Below, one piece after another: positions 1 through 9,350 of a stretch of DNA of 12,500 nucleotides. Both the position numbers and the translations under genes were made by a program. Origin of the DNA: Chromera velia (lineage: Eukaryota; Sar; Chromeraceae); NCBI GenBank assembly GCA_018398765.1, contig JAHBMJ010001670.1, positions 1 to 12,500 of the forward strand, in the 5' to 3' direction. Under the pieces are notes generated by a model. It saw only the letters and a list, made by a program, of their open reading frames with translations, did no database searches and was not told where the DNA came from. Every line of letters begins with the position of its first letter. The first letter of the stretch is position 1.

Positions 1-829
1 CACGATTCACCAAGTCAGCCAGCCTGCCAACCAGGAAGCCAGTCAGCCTGTGAGTGAGCCGCTCAGTGAGGTACCCAGTGAGTCGGTCAGTGAGGGAATC
101 GGTCGCTCGATCTGTCTCTTCGTCGATCAATTTGTGAGCAAGGAATCTCGCCAGTCACTTTTGTGGCACCTTCCTTCATTTCTCCTTGCAGGTGTTACCC
201 GAGAGCCCCTGGATCCTTCAATACAGGGAAGAGTGACGAGAACACGAACCGGCTCCCCCAGACGGCCCCCTGCCCGATTGTCAGTACAGAGACGATTGTG
301 TTCGCTATCTCCAGTGTTTTTTGGTGTGTTAAGGCTCTTCTGCCCCTTGCAAATCTTTGGCTGCTTTCCATTCACATGCGTGTGTTGTCTTCTTCTGCCT
401 CCCTCCTGGCCAAAAACTTGCATGTCGATCCTCATTCATGCAAAAAGCAGTCTTTATGGAAGTTACCGGTTCTTGTTCTTGCCAGAAAGTCAGAATGGTA
501 AACAACCTTCAGAGATCGATTTGCATGTGCGCAATCCCAACGTAACATGCATGACATGTCAAGAGACCTCATATATGCATACCCTCATTTCCACGCAATG
601 CCATCCGCTTGCGTGTTTTGTTGACCCCCCTTGTCTGCTTGATGTTCGCTTTTTCTCGAGTAGGGTGGAAGTAGTGAATGAATCTCAGCGCGTCTCCTCG
701 AATGAATCATGTACCACACACACACTCCTTGCCCCCGCTTTGTCAAATGCAGTGTCGAGGTCCAGCAGGAGGCACAAAGAGTCAGTCAACTTTCAAATCG
801 ATGTCCTTCGAATAAGCTTGATTCTGTCG

Positions 830-1062
830 CAGCTCTGTCTGTGTGTATGTCTGTCTCTCTGTGCATCTACCAACGTGCCTGCCTGCGTACCTATCTCTCT
901 ATCCGCTACTTTGCCTGACTGCATGTTCTCTGCCTCTGCGTCTGCGTATGCCTGCCTGCTTGTCTACTCGTCTGCCCGTTCGCTTCTCTTCTGTTCTTTC
1001 TGTCTGACTCTCTGTTTGTCCGTCTGTATTCATCTGCATGTATGCCCGCCCACCCGCCTGTC
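830..1062 (+). repeat. Degenerate CTGT/CTGC pyrimidine-rich tract
   Basis: About 230 bases dominated by variants of TGTCTGTC, TGCCTGCC and TCTCTC. It is imperfect simple sequence without an exact unit. Its translation gives a Cys/Leu/Ser-rich string that should not be read as a protein. Confidence 0.6.
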
Positions 1063-2748
1063 TATTTAAAAGTGTGATTGTGTCCGTGTTTCCGTACTGT
1101 CTGAAAAATAAAAAAGATGTCAGAATGAATTAAACAAAGAAGGGAAGGAAGTGATTTCTGACGTCTGATATAAAAAGACGCAGTATGATCAAAAGAGTCA
1201 AGAAAACACAGTAACTGTTGCATCTCCAATTGTAGAAATTTCTTGAGCACCACACACCGAATGAAATGTATTGATGCTCCACAAACAAATTTGATGCCTT
1301 TGTATCGTAAAATAATTGCAGGAAGCGCAGGTTCCCCGGGTTACCGTCTCGCCCCCCCTTTCAAGCACACGATCTTGGAGGTTGTCCTCATCTGCGCCTT
1401 TGGCGGTGAGTGTGGATGTGTGTGCATAGGGAGGTGGCAGTAATCAAAACAAAGAAATGAATCGCTCAGATTTCACATCCCTTAGCATCACCCGGCGGCC
1501 CCTCTGTCTCTTTGCACATTCATCCATTTGAATCGTTTTCGTTTTGTTCAAAGCAAGAAACCTCGACGTTTCTTTCCCTCAAGCAGCAATGCTGCTTCGT
1601 GGAGCGGCTGTGATTTCCGCTTTAGCTTCGTCAATTAAGATTGACAAAAGAACTTCGACAGCATTCTTCACTTCGCACTTCTGCCTGGTCCCCTTGGATT
1701 TGCCTTCGGGTCTGCTGATTTCAAAGAAGCAAAACAAAGAGTGCCTGATATATTGCCTGGTCATTTCCTACAAGTCTGAATTCTTCAGGTTTTGGGACCC
1801 TCCGCCACCTCTTCCTCTTCCTCGGCTCAAGCGTCCGTCTCTCCTTCCTCCCTGGAGCAGGCAGGGGTTAGCAAGAACGCGAGGATAAGCGAGTGGCTGC
1901 CCTCATCTTCTTTCCCGACTTGTTTTTGCGCTCTCCAGCGTTTCACGGACAGTTGAGCCAGAGCCTTTCAGAACCAAAAGGCTCTTTATTTTTTTTTTTT
2001 CTTTCGCTCGCTCGTTCGTCTTCCTTAGCCTTTGTGACCCGATTTTGTCCCGACTGTCCGTCAGTAACAATCAAGCAACTTTCGGTGGTTCGCACTGATC
2101 GAAGTCTCTCAGAAAGTCCGTGATTTTTCTGCCCATAGGACTGATTGTACTTTTTCACATTGCTTGCGGTACTGGCAGAAAAGAATTTGTGTGTCTGGAT
2201 GGCTTCATCAAACAGGGCCATGTACAAAAGGGCGTGAATGCAAATGCTTTTTGTCGAGTGCAGGACGCACGTGATAGAACGCGCGGCCGACGGGCTCTCG
2301 CCACCCATTTCTCCGGCAGAGAGCGCGAGGGCAGGGGCAGCTGATCAAAATGTCGGCAGCAAGCTCTTTTCCCTCAGTGTCCCTCTTTTTTGTATGAAAG
2401 CACATGTCTTTGTTGCAACATATATTTCCCCCGGGGGGGGGGCTTATAACATAAATTCTGTATTGCCACTGTTCGTCCTATCTCGTCCCCGTCTTTCTCT
2501 GACTGATATTATGGAGCGTGAGCATGGCTCGGGAGGTTGGAGATGGAAGAACATCGTCATGCAGCCTCGATCAGCCAGGCTCTGGAGGCGACTCGAGCAG
2601 GCGGGAGACTCAACGATCGCGTTTGGGACTACTGAATGCATGAGAAACGCTTCGTTGGCACGGCTTGGTCGTCTACCCGAGATCTCCTTTGGGTGAGTCT
2701 GTTATTTTGTGAAGATTTCCCTTTTGGTTTTCTTTCGAGCAAAATCGA

Positions 2749-3030
2749 TCAGATCTTTCTCATTGATGACTGTAAGTGATGACTATTCTTCTCATCAGTC
2801 TTGTACAACGGTCTTTCATGCAAAGTCGGTCTCTTTCTGAAGCTTCTTGGATTGGTGCTTGGATCGATAACTTCTTTCTGTTCGAACTCGATCAGCTTTG
2901 CGTCTTCTTCCTTGAATGGTCTGGCTTGGCTAGTCGACGGTGACCGTCGTTGGTTTGAAGTAAATGGTGTAGGCAATGAAAAGTCGAACTCAAACCGCCC
3001 ACTTGTTGTAAGAGTGTTCCAGGGATGCAC
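2749..3030 (-). pseudogene. Possible fossil of a Ty3/gypsy-like RT start
   Basis: The minus-strand frame over this interval reads as an ordinary soluble protein, unlike its low-complexity neighbours. It contains QRRSPS, then an EED-x2-KLIEF block, then VIDPSTNP. This order and spacing resemble the segment just before RT motif 1 in Ty3/gypsy-type polyproteins, where RR-x-SP, a charged helix and VI-x-PS-T/S-S/N-P are typical. The following W-x-SP-V and KKDG are not clear, and no protease, RT motif A or YxDD block was found on either side in any frame. It could equally be an exon of an unrelated gene. The resemblance is by eye only. Confidence 0.22.
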
Positions 3031-3953
3031 TGCCAGGATCTTCTGTCTTTTCTTTCAGACCTCTGGATTTTTCTTCCGCACTTGCAGCTTGTATGATCGG
3101 ATAGGTCGCCCGGAGAGATCTTTGAAGGAGAGCGCCCTCGTTTTCCATACAGACAGAGTTCCGACCTAAAGATGGCATCTCCCAGCTCGCATTCACAGGG
3201 GTTCCTTTTCAACATGCAGGTCAGACATCCACTCTTGCCACCCATCCCTCCTCTTTGCGGTCCCGTAGAAGATTTATGCGCTGCTGCGCTCAGCTGAGTG
3301 TTAAAGTGCAATGCGGCTTTCGCGGTACTATTTTGTGAGCAGACACAATACATAGAAACACACTTTAATGAGGAAATGACACCCAGCGTAGCAGCTGGGA
3401 ACAAATTTCACTACTCAAACTTACTTACATACACGAAAAACAGTCTGCTCCCTCCGCCTGACTACTGATCAGCTTCTGCTGGTTGGTAACTTTCTTGAAT
3501 CAAAAAACTTTGTGGTGAAAGTCGAGGTCTTTTTTCCTCGCCTGTTCCTTCAAACTATTCCGTTCCCCAGCAGAGAGTTCGACTTGAAACAAGGCGGCGG
3601 CATGATGCAATCCATCTCCTCCCATCAAGTGGAACTTGATCACTGCTTCAAGCAGGCTGCGCCCTTGAGTGCCTGTTGTCCCTGCTCATCAATTGTACCC
3701 TGCTGTTTGCTTTCCTTTCTCTGTGTGCTCCCCCCTTGCGTGTACTGAACTGGATGGGTACCTCTCTGGAGAGAAGCGCCGTGGCCCTGTGGAAAGGTTT
3801 GATCCTCACCCCATGCTCCGCTCCATCCCTGAGTGTTCCGAATCTACTGATAACATATCATATAACTCCCCCTCCCATATAATTCATATCACAGTGACAC
3901 CCTCCTGTACTTCCACTTCCCTGCCCTGTCATTCTTGACCGTGCTTGTATGCC

Positions 3954-4001
3954 GATGCATGTCTTGTCATGCATGCAGGTGTCGGCGTGGACGTGCATGC
4001 A
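3954..4001. promoter_or_regulatory. Cluster of TGCATGCA-type motifs
   Basis: Two exact TGCATGCA palindromes lie at 3970-3977 and 3994-4001, 24 bp apart, with a third ATGCATG at 3955-3961. TGCATGC is a known promoter motif and ApiAP2-type binding site in apicomplexans. Whether it is functional here depends on the host, which is not established, and no transcription start or gene can be tied to it. Confidence 0.25.
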
Positions 4002-4710
4002 TTCGGGTGCTCATGACTTTGTGGGGGACTTGCAGGGGGGCAAAAGAGCAGATACAATGAAGAGAAAGACTCTGAAACAGGAAAGGAAAAAGGGGGAAAG
4101 GAAGAGAGAAACAACCTTCTTCCTCTGTGTTTGGTCCAAAAGCTCATCCTTTTCTCGTCTCGCCTCTTCGCGCAAGGCCAAAATTACCAGTAGTGGTTGG
4201 GGCGGAGGTGATTGGCGGAGGTTGTGATAACGGTTGAGTGCGATATTCAAATAGCTGAATGAATGCGTCAGGGGAACGTAAAACGACCTTTTCATTGGAT
4301 GCGGAAGTGCTCAGACAAGACGAGGAAAGGGATGTTGATCCGGCCGGACTTCATGAAGAATGCATTTTGCATGATGAGTCTGGGGGGCAGAAAAAAGGAT
4401 TGATGAGGTCAAAAAGGGTCCTCATTTGATATTTTGATTCATAAACTAGCCGTTCCTTTCATCCGGTCAAGGCAAGGCGCGCAAAATGTAGCTCCTGCAA
4501 ACAATGCAAAGCACGATCATGTCAATGTGTCTTCCTTATTTGTCCTTCGAAGATTGCTTCCTTCCTAGCTTAAATACCTTCCCGGAGTTCACTTGACAAA
4601 ATAAAAAAGTCGTGAGGGGGCTTTTGTGTACCAATATTTTAGGTTCTTTGGCACCGTGAATCTCTGCAACTCTCTTGAGTCTTGATGCAAGACCGTAACG
4701 TTTGCTTCCT

Positions 4711-4735
4711 TTTCTCTCTCTCTCTCTCTTTTTTT
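4711..4735. repeat. (CT)n followed by poly-T; candidate 3' end of the minus-strand element
   Basis: A run of about nine CT units is followed by seven T. Read on the minus strand it is an A-run followed by (GA)n, which is the sort of A-rich or simple-repeat tail found at the 3' end of non-LTR retrotransposons. Sequence to the left looks host-like. Sequence to the right is AT-rich and leads into the element's coding region. No target-site duplication can be tested because the other end of the element is outside the window. Confidence 0.35.
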
Positions 4736-5342
4736 AACTTATGCATGCTAAATCGAGACTATAGGCTAGAGAAAGATAAATATCATCTTTCAAAAAGTCT
4801 AAAAATTAATATAGAAAAAATGCATAGTAAAAATTCTATATGTAGTAAATAAAAACTTAATATCATTATTAATTTTTTATATACTTTTATTTGGTAGGTC
4901 TAGAAGTAGATTATTTATGAGACTCTGATCTGATGTAGATGGGTGTGTGATGGTAGGTACACATCGTGCAAGGCGGAGTCTGAGTCCCTGGCAAATGCTA
5001 GAAAGTGAATCTAACTTGTATGTCTGGGGCCTAGTATAAGGCTTTCTGTAGTCATCAGTCAGAATATAATGTACTAGTAGTCTATAATGTCATCTTAATC
5101 TATACTAAAAGCTAGACTAGAAGTTAATTATTATGAAAATGCCAGATTTATTAGACCATTTTAAATATATCATCATGACATACCCATATCCATATATATA
5201 TATTGGGGGGGAGGCATTGACTTAAAGTTTGTTCCTAGCATCTGGCCTATACGTCTTTTGTCTTTTCCTTCTGTCCTGGTTACTGCTTTCGCTGCTAGCT
5301 CTCTCTCTCATGCGACCTCATACTTGACGTTCCTCCGTCCGA
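4736..5342 (-). other. AT-rich block and leader to the element's 3' end; candidate 3' UTR
   Basis: There is no open frame of note. About 4740-4915 and 5030-5210 are strikingly A/T-rich and full of TA steps, unlike the GC-rich coding part to the right and the mixed flank to the left. Several AATAAA-like strings exist on the minus strand (for example 4887-4892), but they mean little in such AT-rich DNA. The middle part (about 4920-5030) is less AT-rich. It fits a 3' untranslated region of the minus-strand retroelement. A separate AT-rich insertion, organelle-derived DNA or a mutation-decayed repeat are alternatives. Confidence 0.35.
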
Positions 5343-5372
5343 ATGCCTTCTTTGGCATTTGCTAAGTACTTC

Positions 5373-7100
5373 CTACTGCTCAGTCATGACCAGCGCACTG
5401 CCTACTCCTCCTTCCTCCCATCCCTCCCCCTGCACTCCTCTGGTCTCCCGAATGCACGCGCTTGCCGCTTTCGGGTGGGCAATCTGCAGTTGGGCTCGGA
5501 TTCGGCCGTACGTCTTGCTCACGTGTTGCCCCCATTTCTCACTTAATCGCTCTGCTACCCTCTTCAAGAACATCTTTGCCTCTCCCTCTATCGTTCCGTG
5601 GACTGCACTCACGAGTGGGGTGAAGTTGCACCCTCTGTCTGCGCTTGCCTACCCATATTTCCTCTTCTTTTCTTCCGTTGCTACTTTGAGGGCTTGAGTC
5701 TAGGTCACCTTCTCCCTCGAGGCGGCGTGTGGGTTGATCATCCTGGTATCGAAAATTGCCAGCCTCTGTGGAGCATAGGCCCCCCGGACTTGGAAGTCCC
5801 CCCTTAGCGCCGGACATCCCTGCACCTCCCCTTCCTCCCTAATGATCAGCTCCTTTGCGTGGACCGCTCCTGCGGGGTACACTTCCGCTGCTAGACTTGC
5901 CCATATACGGTTGACTTCGTCATGTCGTAGCGTGGGCAGCCCCCCTACTGGGTGTTGCAGACTCCACTTTCCCCCACATCCCTCACATCTGCTCTTTTCT
6001 CCCCCTACCCTCCCCTGATATCGGATTGTCATCGCATCCTGGAATTCGTCTGGGCTGAGATTCATTCCGTGCTCCTTCAGGGGGATGGCCGTCAGCCATC
6101 CTGACTGCCTCTTTTCTTTTGACTGCCTGACTTCCTCACACTGGTCCTCACTGGCTGCCTACCCTGACTAGCTGCCTAACCTCTCCCACTCCTTCTCTAC
6201 TGCTTCTTTTATTGCTTTTTTGTGGGCTGCCCTTGCCTTCTACCCCCTCTTCATGTGCTCGTCTGCGTCTATGTCCTCTTTTCGAAGGATGGCCTCTGTG
6301 ATCGCTTCACTGGCTACGGCTAAGGTCTTGTAGTCCCTGTCCGCTGTTTTGGTGGGTTTGGGGATGCCTAGGCCTAGCAGTTGGACCGGGAGGGCGGCAA
6401 CGTCTCTCAGTCACACGTCGTGTTAGGTGGGGGGCCCTCCGTTCCGTCGTCCTTTCATCAGGGCGGGGATGAAACGGTCTCTGATCGTGCTTTCTAGCTG
6501 CCCCATCTGTCTCCCCGCCCCTGGCACTACCTGTGCCACAAACTTCTATTCGTGTTGCAGGGATTTGGAACAGGCTGCGTATGCTTCGTGTGGGACAAAT
6601 TCTGCTGCTGTTGCGACTCTCTCCATATTTCCGGCCCACTCTTTCACCTTCTCCTGCACCCATTTCTCTTTGTGTGCGTCCGTGCCTACGTGCCCCCCTA
6701 GGAGACGCGTCCCCTCTACTATCTGCAGGTCGGGGAACTCTGCAAAAATCTCCTTGGCTTTCTACAGAAATTGTGGGAGCACTGCAAGGATCAACTTGTC
6801 TACCTCCACTATATACCCTGCCGTGGGCCCCCTCTTGACTAACTCGTGTAGCCATGCTCGCAGCTGGCGCAACCAGCCGGCATTAGATGTGTCATCCACA
6901 TACCAGAGCTGGTGCCAGTATCTCTGGGGGGGATCGGGCTCCTGCTGCTGTTGCTTTTTCTTCTCCGTTCCGGCTACCACCCCTGCACTCCATCTGTCCG
7001 CTGTGAAAAACCAGTCTCTTCCGTTTTGGACCGACATGGAGGCGGCTGAAGAGGACGATGCTATACGATGCGAATCGCCAAGGGGTGGGGCTGGTGGGCG
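5373..7100 (-). pseudogene. RT motif C, thumb and C-terminal nuclease region (broken)
   Basis: One minus-strand frame runs about 1.7 kb without any frameshift. Near its start is LWYVDDTSNAG (catalytic YVDD at 6891-6902), followed by a GPTAGY...K motif D-like block. Next comes a LLGGHVG turn and helical thumb-like sequence with SLQHE, then VVPG, then FIPALM and ALPVQLLGLGIP. These blocks follow the order seen in related RT proteins. A WLTAIPL block near 6075 leads into the zinc-knuckle and nuclease-like part, and the final block (FTPLV...[19 protein letters not shown]) matches the C-terminal tail of the family. Stops inside the frame are at 6762 (TAG), 6546 (TAG), 6423 (TAA), 6411 (TGA), 6240, 6168, 6159, 5700 and 5649 (all TAG). 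The final TAG at 5373-5375 may be the natural end. Conserved residues survive around the stops, so the decay looks recent. Confidence 0.8.
5700..6065 (-). other. Zinc-knuckle-like and restriction-like endonuclease segment
   Basis: This is an uninterrupted stretch of the C-terminal frame. It contains C-EG-C followed by QH (Cys codons at about 5985-5987 and 5976-5978, His at about 5952-5954) and then LP-x-LRHDEV. In R2-type elements a C-x2-C...H...C knuckle is followed by an R-H-N/D block and a PD-(D/E)xK nuclease. Here RGD-F and, 16 residues later, [10 protein letters not shown] provide two aligned acidic residues with an Arg where many nucleases have Lys. The expected fourth ligand Cys is missing because HPVGG directly follows the QH. 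Recognition of the RH block and the D...D pair is good. The nuclease activity class is inferred. Confidence 0.55.
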
Positions 7101-7109
7101 AGCTAAGGG

Positions 7110-7275
7110 GGGGTATCAGTGGAGGGAGGAGGGGGAGAAGGATGAGGAGGAGGATGAGGAGGAAGAGGCATGGAGGGAGGGGGAAGAGGAGGAGGAGGAG
7201 GGGTGGGAGGAGGAGGAGGGGAAGGGGGAAGAGGGGGGGGGAGAGGAGGGGGAGGATGAAAGGAGGGAGGAAGCT
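7110..7275 (-). repeat. Polypurine (plus) / proline-codon (minus) tract
   Basis: The plus strand is almost pure G/A (GGA, GAG and AGG variants) with only a few T. On the minus strand it reads as strings of CCT/CCC proline codons broken by Leu, Ser and His, in the frame that continues the 42-bp array. It is the last part of the material lying between RT motifs B and C. The frame changes by one base near its end, beside a seven-C run at about 7108-7114. Confidence 0.75.
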
Positions 7276-7401
7276 GAAGATAGTAAAGGGGCAGCTGCCT
7301 GTTTTCTGTACCTATCTTATGTATCGAGTTGTCTTCTCTTCTTATCTGGTTTAGCGTATGAGTGGTTATGGTGGTAGGTATGTGCTCTTTGGCTTCCTGT
7401 C

Positions 7402-7837
7402 TTCTGTCTCTCGCCCCTGTCTGTTTCTCCCTGTTTGTCTGGCTGCTCTCGCTTGCCTCTGGCCGATTCTCTCTGTCTGTCTGTCTGCTCCCAGTCGCTC
7501 CTGACTGATTCTCTCTGTCCGGCTGGCTGCTCTCACTCGTTCCTGGCTGTGTCTCTCTGTCCGCCTGTCTGCTCTCACTCGCCCCTAACTGATTCTCTCT
7601 GTCCGGCTGGCTGCTCTCACTCGTTCTTGGCTGTGTCTTACTGTTTGCGTGTCTGCTCTCACTCGCCCCTGTCTGACTCTCTCTGTCCGGCTGTCTGCTC
7701 TTGCTCAATTCTAACTGTGTTTCTCTGTCTGCCTGTCTGCTCTCACTCATCCTTGTCTGTTTCTCTCCAGCTGCCTGGCTGCTCCCGCTTGCTTTCAACT
7801 GTGTCTTGCTTTCCGTCTGCCTGCTTCCACTGCCTCA
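7402..7837 (-). repeat. 42-bp tandem array coding a 14-residue repeat inside the RT
   Basis: The string TGCTCTCACTCG and its variants recur on the plus strand at 7444, 7486, 7528, 7570, 7612, 7654, 7696, 7738, 7780 and 7822, always exactly 42 bp apart, with a degenerate unit before. On the minus strand each unit is 14 codons of the type SES-x-Q-x-DRE-x-Q-x3, hydrophilic and charged. Neighbouring units alternate between RQADRETQ and QPDRENQ variants, giving an 84-bp higher-order pattern. The array starts directly after the helix that follows RT motif B. Confidence 0.9.
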
Positions 7838-8526
7838 GAGAGCTCGGACGAGGGGGAGGATGGTGATGGTGTACCCTGCCATCAACATCGGGTCCCCTTG
7901 CATCCATCCCTCTCTGCTGCTGATGGTGGTAGTCCCGTGGGTTCCTCTTAGGAAGAGCCCTGCATCCCCCCTATAGTAGTTGAAAAGGAATGTGGAGGCT
8001 CTAGGCCAGAGTATACGGGCATTCCACAGCCCCACTGTGCGATTTGCTGCGTTGAAGGCGTTTTCAGCGTCTATTAGGAGGGTTCTGAATGCCTTCTCGG
8101 GGTCGTCGCCGGCTTCCTGTGTGAGGGTTTCCCAGAGCTTCCTCACTGCATGAATCCCCCCTTCTAGGCCTTCCATGAGGCCACTGCACAGCTGATCGGC
8201 TCCGTATGCCTCCTGTAGTTCCTCTCTAGTCTCCTTCATCACTGCTTTTCCGAGGAGGCGCCTGATCGTCTCCCCAATTCTTACTGGGCGCACCCCGGGG
8301 CATTTGTCTAGCGCAACCAGTCGGTATGCCATGAGTGCCTTCACCTAGTCCCACTCGAACACCCTCCTCCCCATTTCTGTTGCTAAGTTTGCGAGGTCTT
8401 CCCTTAACTCTCTACTCTCCCTCCCTAGGCTCAGGACTGCGGTGCAGAGCTGTGTGCTATCAAATCTAGACGGCTCCGCGCTGCCTTGGATGCGGCGTGC
8501 TACTGCGGCGATGTCCTCCTCAGTGA

Positions 8527-9330
8527 TTAGGAGGGTGTGAGGGTGGAGAAGCCTTCTCTGGGCATCGTTTCTAGTGCTGCTGCTTGGGGTGTTTTTTCGG
8601 GGGGATGTTTAGCTTTCAGGGTCTCTGCTACCTGGTAGGTTTGTCCTCTCTTGGTGAAGGTATCTTCCCCATCCAGGACTTCCCCTTTCTCTTGGCCAGT
8701 CAGTATCCGTGCTCCCCTCCTCATCTCCCCCACCTGGATGAAGTTTCGAAATTTCCTCATCTTGGGGAGGCCCGCTGCTTTCTTGAGTTCTTCCCTTTTT
8801 GATCGGCTCTCGCTCTTCCCCCTCCTGCTGCTACTGTGGGTTCTTTTGCTAATTGTGGTTGCCTCCTGAAGGAGGGTTTCTTTTCCCTTCTCCCCCTGCT
8901 CCCACAAATCCAGCCTGCTCTCAATGGTCTCCCATACCTTCTTTACCTTTTTGATACGGGGGTCCCTCCAGAGGGTAAAGTTTAGCATCAGCAGGAGCGC
9001 TTCGCTTGGGTTGTCCCCGCTCCTAATCCATGCAATTAGGGATTGTGTCAGCTGTACTAGCCTCCTCCCTGTGCCCTTTTTGGGGAATGCGTACTGCCCG
9101 CTGGGGTATAGACGTTGTGCACGCCTCCACTCTCTCTCTCACCTTCCCTAAGCGAGGGGAGGCTTCCCTCCTGGCTCCCTGAGGGCTCCGTAGGCTGCCT
9201 CCATGAGGCAGTTGGCCTCCTTTCTTATCAGGGGGCGCTTCTCCTCCCCGGCCGCTCGTATGCCTGCGTTCACCTCGCTTTCCTTCTCTCTCAGTGGTCG
9301 ATTGTGTGAGGCCTCGCATAGGGGGGCCCT
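8527..9330 (-). pseudogene. RT N-terminal helical domain (broken)
   Basis: This minus frame gives RPLREKESEV, then LIRKEANCLMEAAYGALREPGG, then RRAQRLYPSGQYAF and LTQSLIAWIRSGDNPSEALL. It continues through DLWEQGEKGKETLL, KMRKFRNFIQVGEMRRGARIL and GEVLDGEDT, to a KHPPEKTP block that in related proteins immediately precedes the RT fingers. It is basic and helical, as expected for an RNA-binding region upstream of RT. A TAG (9148-9150) and a TGA (9139-9141) lie inside it. The frame ends at a TAA at 8527-8529, beyond which the reading continues one base out of phase. Upstream, the frame joins the 42-bp array region through a shift near the GGGCCCCCC run at about 9326-9334. Confidence 0.72.
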
Positions 9331-9350
9331 TTAATCTTCTCCTGTTCCTG

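Larger units (their letters stand above)
1..4700. other. Host-like flank, no recognised gene
   Basis: This stretch has mixed base composition with many pyrimidine-rich runs. None of its open frames shows a known domain, and the longest (50-1069, plus) is largely Cys/Ser/Leu-rich translation of CTGT-type simple sequence. Polypyrimidine-AG strings (for example near 178-189 and 3047-3058) and GTGAGT strings (near 1405 and 2692) resemble splice sites, so it may be intergenic DNA, introns or untranslated regions of a spliced gene. The composition and the TGCATGC-type motifs are reminiscent of coccidian or other alveolate DNA, which is an inference from texture. Two weak internal signals are listed separately. 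Confidence 0.5.
7103..8530 (-). pseudogene. RT fingers and palm up to motif B, plus repeat insertion
   Basis: A single minus frame begins at about 8530 with LITEEDIAAVARRI, enters an RT fingers domain (ALDKCPGVRPVRIGETIRR, then a GK) and gives motif A, LLIDAENAFNAANR (Asp codon 8069-8071). It continues to motif B, GWMQGDPM (QGDP codons 7889-7900), and its helix ILPLVRAL. A TAG at 8345-8347 and a TGA at 7835-7837 interrupt it. The same frame then runs on through the 42-bp array and a proline-rich tract, ending at 7103. The palm should continue within a few tens of residues to motif C, but YVDD lies about 990 bp further on, in another frame. At the upstream end it overlaps by a few bases the end (TAA at 8527) of the previous segment, which is off by one base. 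Confidence 0.82.

Noticed and set aside
50-1069. 339-codon plus-strand open frame
   Set aside because: Its second half is translation of CTGT/CTGC simple sequence and the rest lacks any domain or natural amino-acid balance. It is open by chance of composition.
2892-3404. 170-codon minus-strand frame with several Cys
   Set aside because: No domain or regular Cys spacing, and it overlaps a more protein-like frame. Not supported as a gene.
6307-6855. 182-codon minus-strand frame, Arg/Pro-rich
   Set aside because: Another frame on the same strand carries the recognisable RT thumb blocks through the same interval. This one is a frame shadow.
6427-7377. 316-codon plus-strand frame ending in an acidic tract
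   Set aside because: It lies antisense to the YVDD and thumb region, whose conserved blocks define the minus strand as coding.
5373-8347. TAG read as a normal amino acid in this genome
   Set aside because: TAG falls at a Gln position in the repeats and at a Trp-conserved position in the RT. TAA and TGA also interrupt and frameshifts are present, so mutational decay explains it better. Not excluded without host genes.
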